Shown piece after piece: positions 8,516 through 19,124 of a stretch of DNA of 64,000 nt. This DNA is from Aequoribacter sp049615385 (lineage in GTDB: Bacteria; Pseudomonadota; Gammaproteobacteria; Pseudomonadales; Halieaceae). The first letter of the stretch is position 1; the number at the start of each line of letters is the position of its first letter. The notes under the pieces are model-generated. The model had not been told where the DNA came from. It searched no databases and saw only the letters and a program-made list of their open reading frames with translations. The stretch lies in NCBI RefSeq assembly GCF_049615385.1, contig NZ_JBMZFL010000002.1; one strand, written 5' to 3'. The position numbers were made by a program, and so were the translations under genes.

Positions 8516-10972
8516 TTAACTCACTTTGCGCACAGCCTCCGGTGCCCGATACCAGATGTCGTCGCGGTATTCAGAAATTGTGCGGTCACTTGAGAAGCGG
8601 CCACTAGTAGCGGTGTTGAGTACCGCCATTCGCGCCCACTGGGTTTTATCTTTATAAGTACATGCAGCTTGCTCTTGCGCTTTACAATAATCACTAAAAT
8701 CTGCCGCTGTCATCCACGGATCGGTGGAAGCGGTCAAGGCTGCGATAATCGGGTCAAAAATGCCCGGCTCGAACAATGAAAAATGCCCACTTTGCAGCAG
8801 AGACATCACGGCTTGAAAGTTGGGGTCGGCATCAATGTACTGCTGCGGGTTATAGTTTTGGCGTGTTTGGGCCACTTCATGTGCCTCTAAACCAAACAGG
8901 AAGAAATTATCAGCACCAACGGCGTCTCGGATCTCGATATTAGCACCGTCTAAGGTGCCGATCGTCAGTGCGCCATTCATCATAAATTTCATGTTACCTG
9001 TGCCAGAGGCTTCTTTACCTGCGGTCGATATTTGCTCCGATAAATCCGTTCCAGGACAGATAATTTCCATCGCTGAAACGTTGTAGTTCGGCAAGAATGC
9101 CACCTTCAACCACTGATTAGCTTGTTCATCTTGAGCGATGGTATGCGCCACATTGTTAATTAACTTAATAATTAACTTTGCCATGACATAACCCGGCGCG
9201 GCCTTACCGCCAATCAATACACATCGCGGTGTCATAGAGGCAGTATCGCCTTTGCGAATGCGGTCGTACAGTGAAATCACATGAAGAATATTTAACAGCT
9301 GACGCTTGTATTCATGAATCCGTTTTACCTGTACATCAAACATCCAAGAGGGGTCGAACTCGATGCCCGTCTTCTTTGCGACCAGGGTCGCGAGTGCCTG
9401 TTTATTCGCGTATTTAACGTCCATGAAGCGCTCGCAGAAAGCGGTATCGTCCGCATAGGGAATTAGCTGGTCAAGCTGGCTTAGATCACGAATCCAGTCA
9501 TCCCCAATGGTTTCGGTGATCAGGTCTCGCAAGCCTGGATTACAGTTCGCCAACCACCGGCGCGGAGTTACACCATTGGTTTTGTTATTGAACTTGTGCG
9601 GCCATAACGCATAGAACTCAGCAAACAAACCTTGCTTGAGTAAGTCCGTGTGCAAGGCGGCTACACCGTTAACCGAATAAGAACCCACAATGGCCAAATG
9701 CGCCATACGCACAGCGCGCTCGGGGGTTTCTTGGATAATAGACAGACGCCGCTGTTTATCCACGTCGCCAGGCCAGCGTTGTGCCACCACCTGCAAAAAG
9801 CGCGCATTAATTTCGTAGATAATTTCCAATAGGCGCGGCAGCAGATGCTCGAATAAAGATACCGACCACGTCTCCAGAGCCTCGGGCAGTAAGGTATGGT
9901 TAGTATACGCCATCGTGGATTCTGTCAGCGTCCAAGCCTCTTGCCACCCTAGACCGTGCTCGTCCATCAACAGACGCATAAGCTCAGCCACAGCGATAGT
10001 GGGGTGTGTGTCATTAAGCTGCACCGCATGCTTTTCGGCAAAGCCTGAAAAGTCATGGCCTTTGCGGCTAATCCAGCGGTGCAGGATGTCCTGCAGACTT
10101 GCGGACGCTAAGAAATATTGCTGACGCAAGCGCAGGATCTTGCCGGCCTCGCTGGCATCGTTGGGATACAAGACCATGGTAATCTGCTCGGCTTCGATCT
10201 TTTTGCTAACCGCATCGGTGTACGAGCCCGAGTTAAATTCACCCAAATTAAATTCTTCGGTCGCCGAGGCCTTCCAAAGGCGCAGCGTATTCACCGTATC
10301 GTTGTTGTAACCCGGTATAGGAATGTCATAAGGAATAGCTAGCACGTCCTCAGTAGCGATCCAACGGCGACACTCACGGCCTTGTGCATCGTGCTCGACG
10401 ACGACGCGCCCAAAAAAAGGCACGCGACGCGTATTCTCAGGACTTTCCACCTCCCAAGGGTTACCATCACGCAACCACTGATCTGGAGCTTCTTGTTGGT
10501 ACCCATCGATGATTTTTTGATGGAACATGCCAAATTGATAACGAATCCCGTAGCCCGTAACGGGAATTTCGAGTGTTGCGCAGCTGTCCAAGAAACACGC
10601 AGCCAAGCGCCCCAAACCGCCATTGCCAAGACCGGCATCGAGTTCTTCTGTCTCTAAAGTTTCCAAATCGCAGGCGTAGTCTTGTAGCGCAGCTCTAGCT
10701 TGATCTTCCAAATCTAGGTTAGCTAAAGCATTGTGTAGGGTCCTGCCCATTAGAAACTCTAAAGACAAGTAGCTCACGCGCTTGGGCTCTTCCCGACGAT
10801 AACGCTCGCGCGTTTCGCGCCAACGGCTCACAAGCTGATCGCGCACCGCTAGCGCCATCGATTGATACAAATAATGACGACTGTAGTTCGTATCGCCGCG
10901 CCCCAAAGTCAAGTCAAAGTGGCGTTTGAGATCTTGTTTTAAGTTTAGTGCGGAAGGTTTCGAAGTAGGCAT
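8516..10972 (-). CDS. glgP: glycogen/starch/alpha-glucan phosphorylase
   Basis: GT35 enzyme that releases glucose-1-phosphate from alpha-1,4-glucan chains with phosphate and pyridoxal phosphate. It has 818 residues, as expected. Landmarks are LGNGGLGRLAACFLDS in the N-terminal third, VQLNDTHPTIAVAELMRL, KTNGVTPRRWL, and the PLP-binding stretch ASGTGNMKFMMNGALTIGTL, whose Lys carries the cofactor. It sits downstream of glgX with a 20-base gap. With glgX it forms the degradative half of the operon, transcribed together with the biosynthetic genes. Confidence 0.96.
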   Translation of the reverse strand: MPTSKPSALNLKQDLKRHFDLTLGRGDTNYSRHYLYQSMALAVRDQLVSRWRETRERYRREEPKRVSYLSLEFLMGRTLHNALANLDLEDQARAALQDYACDLETLETEELDAGLGNGGLGRLAACFLDSCATLEIPVTGYGIRYQFGMFHQKIIDGYQQEAPDQWLRDGNPWEVESPENTRRVPFFGRVVVEHDAQGRECRRWIATEDVLAIPYDIPIPGYNNDTVNTLRLWKASATEEFNLGEFNSGSYTDAVSKKIEAEQITMVLYPNDASEAGKILRLRQQYFLASASLQDILHRWISRKGHDFSGFAEKHAVQLNDTHPTIAVAELMRLLMDEHGLGWQEAWTLTESTMAYTNHTLLPEALETWSVSLFEHLLPRLLEIIYEINARFLQVVAQRWPGDVDKQRRLSIIQETPERAVRMAHLAIVGSYSVNGVAALHTDLLKQGLFAEFYALWPHKFNNKTNGVTPRRWLANCNPGLRDLITETIGDDWIRDLSQLDQLIPYADDTAFCERFMDVKYANKQALATLVAKKTGIEFDPSWMFDVQVKRIHEYKRQLLNILHVISLYDRIRKGDTASMTPRCVLIGGKAAPGYVMAKLIIKLINNVAHTIAQDEQANQWLKVAFLPNYNVSAMEIICPGTDLSEQISTAGKEASGTGNMKFMMNGALTIGTLDGANIEIRDAVGADNFFLFGLEAHEVAQTRQNYNPQQYIDADPNFQAVMSLLQSGHFSLFEPGIFDPIIAALTASTDPWMTAADFSDYCKAQEQAACTYKDKTQWARMAVLNTATSGRFSSDRTISEYRDDIWYRAPEAVRKVS

Positions 10973-10992
10973 TGTTTAGTCCATCGTATTCT

Positions 10993-13020
10993 TTAATCAA
11001 TAGTCGAGTGGCTAGCCGCATTAGGCAACCACCATAGCTGTAGAGTTTTCGGGGTAATTTGTGTCAGCCCGCGGCGAGTTCGCACACTAGGCTCGTAGGA
11101 GTTTAATAAACATTGCCAGTCACCAGTCTGCGGCAACTGGGCACTCGATAATTCGTTGGAGGCGTTGATGACAAAACACAATTCGCCGCCATCAAGATCT
11201 GGTAGCGTGCACTGTAAGCCATGTAAATGCGGCTGGTGCCAATCCGCATCTGTTAATGTCTTTCCATCTAATCTATACCAACACCAGTCGTCATGATGAT
11301 AACTGTCTTGACGCAAGGCCCGGAAGCGTTTTCGGCACGCGATAACATCCGTCACCCACTGCTTCATGTCCAGTTCTGCGTCACTCCAATCCCAGCTTAG
11401 CCAAGTCATTTCATTGTCTTGGCAGTACGCATTGTTGTTGCCATACTGCGTATTCAAACGCTCATCGCCCGCCAAAAGCATCGGGACACCCTGCGCTAGC
11501 AGGGTAGTCGCTACCAGATTGCGAACATGACGTCGCCGCTGTTCGATAATCTGTGGATTATCAGTCGCACCCTCGACGCCATAATTCAATGACAAATTGT
11601 GACGATGGCCATCGCGGTTGTTTTCTAAATTCGCAAGGTTGTCTGGCTCGGCATAAGAGACGAGATCGAGTGCGGTAAAGCCATCGTGGCTGGTCACAAA
11701 ATTCACCGATCCGCTCGAGTTTCGCCGAGAGCTTTCAAAAACCTCCGCCGAACCGTGTAAGGCCTGAGCGAAGGCAGAGGCCGAGGCAGGATCACCTCGC
11801 CAGAATGCTCTTACCGAATCGCGAAAGCGGTCGTTCCACTCGGAAAAATAGCGCGGAAAGCCACCCAACTGATACCCTGAGGGCCCGATATCCCAAGGCT
11901 CTGCAACCCAAACACCCGAGCGCAGCACAGGGTCCTGGGCAATGGCTACCAGCAAAGGGTGATCCGTATTAAAACCGTGCCGATCACGCCCCATCACCGT
12001 CGCCAAATCAAAACGACAACCCGCGACACCGATGTCCGTCAGCCAATATCTGAGCGCGTCACAAGCCAGCTGCACCACTCTGGGGTGTGCAAAATTTAAG
12101 GTATTACCACAGCCGGTGTGATTGTCGTAAGCACACGAGTCAAGGTCTAGTGTGTAGTAGGCACGATTGTCCAAACCGCGCCAACTTAGCGTTGAGCCTT
12201 CGGCATCGCCCTCTGCGGTATGGTTGAACACCATGTCGATCAGAACGTCGATGCCGGCGTCACGCAACGCACTGACCGCCTGCGTAAGCTCTGCCTTGGC
12301 GGCACTCGGTTCGCTGGCGTAGCCTTGATGCACTGCAAAAAAGCTGTAGGGGTTATATCCCCAATAATTTCGTAAACCTTTGGCTGTTAAAAATGGTTCA
12401 TCCGCAAAGGACTGTACTGGCATCAACTCTAAGGTGTTAACGCCCAAATCTTGCAGATAGGCAATACTGGCTGGGTGGGCTAAGCCAGCGTAGGTGCCGC
12501 GCAAGACCTCGGGCAGATCCGGATTCTTGTAAGAAAACCCTTTAACATGGGCTTCATAAATAATCCTGTCTGTCATAAGCATGGGTGTTGATGCCGCGCT
12601 TATTGAAGCGTTTGGAGGAGACTGGAATCGACATTTTGGTGTGCTATCCGCCGTTTCAAACTCGTGTATGGACAGATGTTCTGGGGCAATGACCAAATCG
12701 CGGGTGAATTCTTGCGCGTAGGGGTCCAGTAGCGCCTTGTTATGATCAAACCATAGCCCACTACTCTGATCACGCGCGCCGTAGGCTCGGTAAATGTAGG
12801 TCCAATTCTGCGGGACATTATTAAGCTTTGCACACCAAACGCCCGACACATGCCGAGTCAACTTAACGCGCGCTTGCGACACACGTCCTGTGGCGTCAAA
12901 GAACTCAACATCGACCGCTGAGGCATCATCCGAAAATACCGCTACATTTAATCCACCCGAGCACCAAACAGCCCCTAATTGTAAAGGGTTGCCAGATTCA
13001 ATGCTCAAGGCGCCAGTCAT
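10993..13020 (-). CDS. glgX: glycogen debranching enzyme, isoamylase type
   Basis: GH13 debranching enzyme that hydrolyses alpha-1,6 branches left after phosphorylase action. An N-terminal CBM48-like domain (LGAVWCSGGLNVAVFSDDA) precedes the GH13 barrel. The barrel shows IDMVFNHTAEGD, the nucleophile region CRFDLATVMGRD, the acid/base region VWVAEPWDIG, and FVTSHDGFTALDLVSY with the catalytic His-Asp. The frame is open to an ATG at 13071, but that would overlap glgB by 49 bases. The ATG at 13020 lies 2 bases after the glgB stop (TGA-gt-ATG) and matches where family members begin, giving 675 residues. Confidence 0.93.
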   Translation of the reverse strand: MTGALSIESGNPLQLGAVWCSGGLNVAVFSDDASAVDVEFFDATGRVSQARVKLTRHVSGVWCAKLNNVPQNWTYIYRAYGARDQSSGLWFDHNKALLDPYAQEFTRDLVIAPEHLSIHEFETADSTPKCRFQSPPNASISAASTPMLMTDRIIYEAHVKGFSYKNPDLPEVLRGTYAGLAHPASIAYLQDLGVNTLELMPVQSFADEPFLTAKGLRNYWGYNPYSFFAVHQGYASEPSAAKAELTQAVSALRDAGIDVLIDMVFNHTAEGDAEGSTLSWRGLDNRAYYTLDLDSCAYDNHTGCGNTLNFAHPRVVQLACDALRYWLTDIGVAGCRFDLATVMGRDRHGFNTDHPLLVAIAQDPVLRSGVWVAEPWDIGPSGYQLGGFPRYFSEWNDRFRDSVRAFWRGDPASASAFAQALHGSAEVFESSRRNSSGSVNFVTSHDGFTALDLVSYAEPDNLANLENNRDGHRHNLSLNYGVEGATDNPQIIEQRRRHVRNLVATTLLAQGVPMLLAGDERLNTQYGNNNAYCQDNEMTWLSWDWSDAELDMKQWVTDVIACRKRFRALRQDSYHHDDWCWYRLDGKTLTDADWHQPHLHGLQCTLPDLDGGELCFVINASNELSSAQLPQTGDWQCLLNSYEPSVRTRRGLTQITPKTLQLWWLPNAASHSTID

Positions 13021-13022
13021 AC

Positions 13023-15200
13023 TCAGCGCACCACCAGCCAGACAGTGGCCAAAGGTGGCAACGTTAAACATATCGATTGTTCACAACCATCCCATGGCAT
13101 CGGCTCAAAGCGTGGGTTTGGCTTGACATCAGAACCCCCAAAAGACGCGTCATCGCTGTTCAGAAGCACCTGTGGTTGCCCCATGCTCGGCGCGCCAACC
13201 CGATAGTCGTGCACGACGGTCGGGGTATAGTTACACACCACGATCACTTGCTGCGCATTGGGTGCCGAGCGCACCCAAGCCAAAATGGATTGGTCTTTGT
13301 TGTGGGCTTGCAGCCAGCAAAAACCCTCGGCATCTTGGTCGGCCTCATACAAAGCAGGGTATTGGGTGTAAAGCTGATTTAATCGAGCGACATAGTCCAT
13401 TAACTGGCGGTGCTCTGCTCGCTCCAGTAAGTACCAATCGAGGCCGTGATCGTGATTCCACTCGCGATACTGACCAAATTCCATCCCCATAAACAGGAGT
13501 TTCTTACCTGGATGGGCCCACATGTAGGCCCAATAGGCGCGTAAATTAGCGCGCTTTTGCCAATCGTCGCCGGGCATTTTGTTCAGCAAAGAACCCTTGC
13601 CGTGAACGCATTCATCGTGACTGATCGATAAGATAAAGTTCTCGTCGCGGGCATAGACCATACTAAAGGTCATGTCATCGTGGTGATACGCTCGGTGGAT
13701 CGGGTCTTTGCTTATGTAGCGCAGCGTATCGTTCATCCAACCCATATTCCACTTGTAGCCAAAACCCAGACCACCTTGGTCAACAGGATGACTCACGCCG
13801 GGCCATGCCGTGGACTCCTCGGCAATCATCATAATGCCGGGATGATTGGCGTACATCAGGCTATTTAGAGCCTGCAAAAACGCAACCGCCTCTAAATTTT
13901 CTCGACCGCCGTGCTCGTTCGGAATCCACTCGCCCGCAGCACGACTGTAATCTAAATACAGCATCGAGGCGACCGCATCGACTCGCAGACCATCAATGTG
14001 ACACTCGCTCAACCAAAAATCGGCATTGGATAACAAAAAGCTACGCACCTCATTGCGGCCGTAATTGTAAATATAGGTGTTCCAGTCGGGATGGAACCCT
14101 CGGCGCGGATCGGCATGCTCGTACAGGGCTGTACCGTCAAATTCGGCCAAGCCATGTGGATCGGACGGAAAATGTCCCGGCACCCAATCCAGCAAAACCC
14201 CCAAACCCGCCTCATGGCAGCGATTGACGAAGGCTTTAAAATCGTCCAGCAAGCCAAATCGCGACGTCGGTGCGTAAAGACCCACGGGTTGGTAACCCCA
14301 CGAGCCGTCAAAAGGGTACTCGGATACCGGCATTAACTGGATGTGCGTAAAGCCCAAGGCTTTCGCGTGGCTTATGAGTCGCTCGGCAAGCTCTTCATAG
14401 CTCAAGTAATGATTGTCGTAATCACGCATCCACGAAGCGAGCTGACACTCGTATATGCTGATCGCGCTGCTCGGCGTGTGCTGCGCGCCGCGCTCTTTCA
14501 TCCACTGCGCATCGGTCCACTGAAAATTGGTATTAACTGGCACCAGCGATGCCGTGGCTGGCGATCGTTCCATTTGGCGCGCATACGGATCTGCTTTTTC
14601 ACGCACCACACCATCGGCGCCCATCACATGAAACTTGTAGGCCTGACCTGGCTCTGCATCGGGAATAAAAATTGCCCAGATGCCCGCATCGGGGTAGTGT
14701 TTTAAGCCATGTCTAGACGCGTCCCAACCGTTGAAATCGCCAATCACTGCAACGCGCTGGGCATTCGGTGCCCAAACTGTGAAGCGCACACCTGACACAC
14801 CGCCATACTCATGATGCTGTGCACCCAACCAACGATACGCGTCAATCTGCTGGCCTTCGGCATAAAAATACTGGGCCGTCGGGTCTAGCAAATCGCCATA
14901 GGCATAGGCATCTCCTACGGGGTCGCCACCATCAAAGCTGAGCCGGTAGTCGATGGGCCGACGGCGATTTCCCAACGTTTTCTCAAAAAAACCACTGGGG
15001 TGACTCTGGGTTAAACGCGTGATTCTGCGACCCGTTTGAGCGCAGATGACATCGATTTGCTTGGCACCCGGGGCCCAAACGCGAAAACTTAAACCCTGCT
15101 CAGTCACCTGTTGCCCAAGCCAAGCAAAATGGTGATTGTAGCGCGCATCGGCGAGCGCCTGAACGCTGGCATCAAATTCACTGGTAGATTTGTTTTTCAT
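13023..15200 (-). CDS. glgB: 1,4-alpha-glucan branching enzyme
   Basis: GH13 branching enzyme that creates alpha-1,6 branch points. It has 725 residues. Two N-terminal beta-sandwich modules are visible (FRVWAPGAKQIDV near residue 38 and VRFTVWAPNAQRVAVIGDFN near residue 137), followed by the barrel. Catalytic motifs are DGLRVDAVASMLYLDY (nucleophile Asp), IMMIAEESTAWP (acid/base Glu) and LSISHDECVHGKGSLL. An AGGAA ribosome binding site precedes the ATG. It starts 15 bases after malQ and runs almost directly into glgX. Confidence 0.97.
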   Translation of the reverse strand: MKNKSTSEFDASVQALADARYNHHFAWLGQQVTEQGLSFRVWAPGAKQIDVICAQTGRRITRLTQSHPSGFFEKTLGNRRRPIDYRLSFDGGDPVGDAYAYGDLLDPTAQYFYAEGQQIDAYRWLGAQHHEYGGVSGVRFTVWAPNAQRVAVIGDFNGWDASRHGLKHYPDAGIWAIFIPDAEPGQAYKFHVMGADGVVREKADPYARQMERSPATASLVPVNTNFQWTDAQWMKERGAQHTPSSAISIYECQLASWMRDYDNHYLSYEELAERLISHAKALGFTHIQLMPVSEYPFDGSWGYQPVGLYAPTSRFGLLDDFKAFVNRCHEAGLGVLLDWVPGHFPSDPHGLAEFDGTALYEHADPRRGFHPDWNTYIYNYGRNEVRSFLLSNADFWLSECHIDGLRVDAVASMLYLDYSRAAGEWIPNEHGGRENLEAVAFLQALNSLMYANHPGIMMIAEESTAWPGVSHPVDQGGLGFGYKWNMGWMNDTLRYISKDPIHRAYHHDDMTFSMVYARDENFILSISHDECVHGKGSLLNKMPGDDWQKRANLRAYWAYMWAHPGKKLLFMGMEFGQYREWNHDHGLDWYLLERAEHRQLMDYVARLNQLYTQYPALYEADQDAEGFCWLQAHNKDQSILAWVRSAPNAQQVIVVCNYTPTVVHDYRVGAPSMGQPQVLLNSDDASFGGSDVKPNPRFEPMPWDGCEQSICLTLPPLATVWLVVR

Positions 15201-15215
15201 AAGGAGTTCCTAACC

Positions 15216-17267
15216 CTAGACTGACGCTCGATCCAAAGCCAATTGTTCGAACAACTTCGACCAACGCCCTTGTATATCGGCTAAATCTAGCCCGGGTAAT
15301 TTTCTGGACCAATTAGCATATTCAAGAAATGTGCCAGGAATATTAACGGGGGTGTCGGCTCCCACTAGGTCATCTAGCTGCAAAACGACCCACGGGCTTG
15401 CGCCCTTAGCACAGAAGCGATAAATCGCTAGGCATAGTGCTTCGTCACAGGCCTGTGGCACGGCAAGATCGGGCCATACATCATGGTCGTGCAGCAGCGC
15501 GATTAATTGTTTCTTTTGTGCTGCTCGACTGTGACGCTGCGACTTGGCCGAGTGCTCATCGACCAAACCGTATTGTAGCCGCTGATCAATATCCAAACCC
15601 TGCCACCACGCACGCAGGGGCGGAACGTCATGATTGGCCACCATTAATAAGGCGTCGTCACGCTGCTCTTGGGCCGGCAAAAAACGATCAGACACATCTG
15701 TGGCAAAGTAAAACAAAGCGTTACCCAACATACCGTAATTGTGCATCATTGCACGAAAATCATCGGGCACAACCCCCAAATCTTCTCCAATGATCTGGCA
15801 TTGATTGCGCTGCGACTCAAGCGCGAGTAAGGCCAGCATCTCTTCGACGTTTTGATACACATACAAGCCACTTGGTCCAAGCTCTGTTTGCACACACCAC
15901 CATACGCGCTGCAGCCACATTGCATGATCCAATCGCAAAGCACCTGCGCCGCACATGGCGCTTCGCAGTAGGGAGATAAAATGGTCATAATGTCGCGCAC
16001 GCAACACGCTGGGGTTTAAAGGCGGCATTCCCCAATTTTGACCGGTGTCGGAGAAGGGGTCAGGTGGGGCGCCGATATCGGCGTTTTGAACAAATAAATC
16101 GAGGTTAGTCGCTATTTCGTGGCCGCTCCCGACCGAGGCGACCGGCAGATCGGCCATCAAACCCACCGTCATACCCTGTTCAATAGCGAAAGCTTGGCAT
16201 GCCTCAAGTTGCTGCGTCGCCAGCCATTGCAAAAAGCCATGAAACTCGGTGTCACCGCTGCAAGCCTCACCAAAAGGATTGTATTGCACCTCAAAGTCGC
16301 AGAATGACCGCAGCAAAGCCCCATTATGACCCATGAAGTCTCGCCAGTGATCTAACCAAGCCGAATCTTGAGCAACAAACTCTTGGTACAGCGCGGCCAA
16401 CACAGCGTATTTAAACTTTGCCACTTCACGCCACTCGACACTGGGGGTCTCTCGCAATTCGCGCGCACGCACCTCAAAGTCAGACACAAGCGCATCAGCG
16501 GGCTTATCGATACCGAGAGCATCGCAGGCGCCAGCAACATCAATGTAGACCGGATTCAAGAAGCGGCGATCAGACGGGGCGTAGGGGCTTTTACTGTGCT
16601 CGTCTTGCCAAGCTAGGGCGGCCAATGGGTTTAAACCAATAAGATCAACACCCAAGGGCGCCAGCTGCTTAATTAACGCGCGTAGATCCGCAAAGTCGCC
16701 GACCCCCAAATTCTCTGTCAATCGCAGTGTGTACAGCTGTAAGTTAAGACCCAAGCGTCGCGCGCGTTGCTCACCTAGGTAGCAACGATCGGGGCAAACC
16801 GCTACGTCTCCGACGTAGGTGCGTTCGTCATCTAACATCAACCAAACGCGATGATAACCGATCGCAAGGCCGTCGAGTGGCAGTTGATACCGATTATAGG
16901 TGACCTCTTGGTATTGATAGTTGCCCGATATGGTAAGCGATGCGATGGGCAAATCTTGTGTTTGAAACTCACAACCGGACTCAAGTTCAACTCGGCAAGT
17001 GACCTGATAGTAGTGATGCTCAGCAGGCAAATAAAAAGACAAGCTTTGGCCTCGCACCACCGAAAAGGCGGGCAGGGGATACAGCCACGGGGCAATATCG
17101 AACTGATACTGCTTATCTCGTCGGGTGCCATCATCATCGGCCACGCCCATCAGCCCCAAAGCGTGTTCGCGCACGGACGCGGGGATTTGACGAGCCTGAC
17201 CTCGGTAATCCAAATAGTCCCCCGAAATACCCAGGTGGTAATACAGGGTATTCAAATTCAAATCCAT
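15216..17267 (-). CDS. malQ: 4-alpha-glucanotransferase (amylomaltase)
   Basis: GH77 enzyme that transfers alpha-1,4-glucan segments between maltodextrins, recycling short chains left by glgP and glgX. It has 683 residues, close to E. coli MalQ, including the long N-terminal beta domain. Catalytic landmarks are GALRLDHAMWLQRVWW (nucleophile Asp), QIIGEDLGVVPDDFR (acid/base Glu) and VANHDVPPLRAWW (transition-state Asp). It is the first gene of the glycogen operon, so the operon promoter should lie in 17268-17432, a region shared with the divergent protease gene. I see no convincing consensus promoter or maltose-regulator box there. Confidence 0.95.
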   Translation of the reverse strand: MDLNLNTLYYHLGISGDYLDYRGQARQIPASVREHALGLMGVADDDGTRRDKQYQFDIAPWLYPLPAFSVVRGQSLSFYLPAEHHYYQVTCRVELESGCEFQTQDLPIASLTISGNYQYQEVTYNRYQLPLDGLAIGYHRVWLMLDDERTYVGDVAVCPDRCYLGEQRARRLGLNLQLYTLRLTENLGVGDFADLRALIKQLAPLGVDLIGLNPLAALAWQDEHSKSPYAPSDRRFLNPVYIDVAGACDALGIDKPADALVSDFEVRARELRETPSVEWREVAKFKYAVLAALYQEFVAQDSAWLDHWRDFMGHNGALLRSFCDFEVQYNPFGEACSGDTEFHGFLQWLATQQLEACQAFAIEQGMTVGLMADLPVASVGSGHEIATNLDLFVQNADIGAPPDPFSDTGQNWGMPPLNPSVLRARHYDHFISLLRSAMCGAGALRLDHAMWLQRVWWCVQTELGPSGLYVYQNVEEMLALLALESQRNQCQIIGEDLGVVPDDFRAMMHNYGMLGNALFYFATDVSDRFLPAQEQRDDALLMVANHDVPPLRAWWQGLDIDQRLQYGLVDEHSAKSQRHSRAAQKKQLIALLHDHDVWPDLAVPQACDEALCLAIYRFCAKGASPWVVLQLDDLVGADTPVNIPGTFLEYANWSRKLPGLDLADIQGRWSKLFEQLALDRASV

Positions 17268-17432
17268 ACAGGCACAGGGCTCCGCGGTGAGTTGTCTTAT
17301 AACCGGCCAATCAGTTTAGAGTACTCCTAAGCCTAGAGCACGGAGCTACATACCTATTCACAGAAAAATCTGACCGTTTCCGATGTTCGTATTACACTGC
17401 AATACGCCCTTAGATATTGTGGAGCACAGATC

Positions 17433-19061
17433 ATGCAAGCGCTACGGATATTGATCATTTCTGCCGCGTCTATCGCCCTGTTGAACGCGTGTGGGGGCGG
17501 GGGCGGCTCTGGCGGCTCGAATCCTCCGGTCAACTCGCCCGATAATGGATGGGTGGCTGGCGTGTACGATGACGCCAGCCAATTTGAAAATCAGTGTGCC
17601 AATCCGCGATCAGGCACCGATCCGGACACCGGTAATTTATACCCAGACCGTCAGGGCAGCGCGATAGACGAAAAAAATTGGTTGCGCTCATGGAGCAACG
17701 ATACCTATCTCTGGTACCAAGAACTCCCCGATCTAAACCCAGAAAACGACTATTCCGAGTTCGTCACTGAACGCTTCCCGACCGAACCTAACGGCTATTT
17801 TAGCCAACTTAAAACAACCGCAACCACACCCAGCGGAAAACCCAAAGACAGCTATCACTTTGTTCTTGATTCGCAGACTTGGTACGAGCTATCACAAGGC
17901 GGCGTCTCGTTTGGCTACGGCATTGAATTTGCGGTGTTAGTGTCATCGCCACCGCGCGACGTTCGCATCGCCTACTCACAGAACACCTCGCAAGCGGCTA
18001 AATTAGGCATGACCCGGGGCACAAAGATAATCGCTATCGACGGTGAACCTGTCCTCGATGGTAACCCCGACATACTGAACGCCGGCTTGAGCCCTGATGT
18101 CGCTGGCGAGGAGCACGACTTTGAAGTTTTATTGCCCGGTGCATTAGAGACGCAGACATTTACACTGACTGCAGCCGAGGTCGCAATAGACCCTCTGCAA
18201 AATGTCAAAGTCATTCCCACCGCGACAGGTAATGTCGGTTACATGGCCTTCCACGACCACATAGCGCCCGCCGAACTCGCGTTAATTAACGCCATTCAAT
18301 CGCTCAGTCAGCAGGGAATCAACGACTTGGTGATTGATCTTCGCTACAACGGCGGCGGTTACCTTGATATTGCATCTGAGCTGGGCTACATGATCGCAGG
18401 CAACGCGACCTTGAACAGAACATTCGAACTGCTGCAGTTCAACGACAAGTATCCCAACGTGAACCCCGTAACCGGTCAAACCATCAGACCCATTCCCTTT
18501 CACACCCGAGCTCAAGGTTTTTCGGCACCAGAGAATCAGCCTTTACCCACGCTTGGCGACAGTTTAAATCGTGTATTTTTATTGACCGGCTCTGGCACGT
18601 GTTCTGCCAGCGAAGCTCTCATCAACGGGTTGCGCGGCATCAACTTCGATGTGATTCAAATTGGGGCAACGACCTGCGGTAAACCCTATGGCTATTACCC
18701 CACGCCAAACTGCGGTAGCACCTATTTTACGGTGCAATTCAAAGGCGTTAACGCTGCCGGATTTGGTGACTACCCTGACGGGTTCACGCCCAGTATCGGA
18801 GGCGACCTAGGCGGCACTGAAGTTACCGGTTGCTCTGTTACCGATGACTTCAATCACGCCTTGGGCGACCCAGCGGAAGCGCGTTTGGCCGCGGCCTTAT
18901 ATTATCGTGATAACGGCTCGTGCCCACCCGAACTGGGCGTGCAATTTGGGCCCAGCGGTGGCAATGGTGGCCCCCTAGGAACAGGAGGAGAGGCAATAAG
19001 GCTCTCGCCTGAAGAGCCCAAGATACCCAAAACGCCAGCACGGCGCATGCGACTGCTTTAA
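17433..19061 (+). CDS. S41-family peptidase, lipoprotein
   Basis: Carboxy-terminal-processing-type serine protease anchored to the outer membrane or periplasmic face as a lipoprotein. It has 542 residues. The lipobox LLNAC is at residues 16-20, followed by a glycine/serine-rich linker. A PDZ-like domain lies around residues 175-235 (AKLGMTRGTKIIAIDGEPVL), then the S41 core with VIDLRYNGGGYLDIASELG and the catalytic Ser in GSGTCSASEALINGL. The C-terminal 40 residues are Gly/Pro-rich and degenerate. A GTGGAG ribosome binding site precedes the ATG. The substrate is unknown. It is transcribed divergently from the glycogen operon. Confidence 0.88.
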   Translation: MQALRILIISAASIALLNACGGGGGSGGSNPPVNSPDNGWVAGVYDDASQFENQCANPRSGTDPDTGNLYPDRQGSAIDEKNWLRSWSNDTYLWYQELPDLNPENDYSEFVTERFPTEPNGYFSQLKTTATTPSGKPKDSYHFVLDSQTWYELSQGGVSFGYGIEFAVLVSSPPRDVRIAYSQNTSQAAKLGMTRGTKIIAIDGEPVLDGNPDILNAGLSPDVAGEEHDFEVLLPGALETQTFTLTAAEVAIDPLQNVKVIPTATGNVGYMAFHDHIAPAELALINAIQSLSQQGINDLVIDLRYNGGGYLDIASELGYMIAGNATLNRTFELLQFNDKYPNVNPVTGQTIRPIPFHTRAQGFSAPENQPLPTLGDSLNRVFLLTGSGTCSASEALINGLRGINFDVIQIGATTCGKPYGYYPTPNCGSTYFTVQFKGVNAAGFGDYPDGFTPSIGGDLGGTEVTGCSVTDDFNHALGDPAEARLAAALYYRDNGSCPPELGVQFGPSGGNGGPLGTGGEAIRLSPEEPKIPKTPARRMRLL

Positions 19062-19124
19062 GCGCTTGAGACCTGCGAGAGCTTCAGCCATACTGAGGCT
19101 CTTGCGAGAATTCCTGAAGTTGCC

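Noticed and set aside
16851..17330. 159-codon plus-strand ORF
   Set aside because: It lies antisense within malQ, which has full-length family similarity; no ribosome binding site or recognisable domain.
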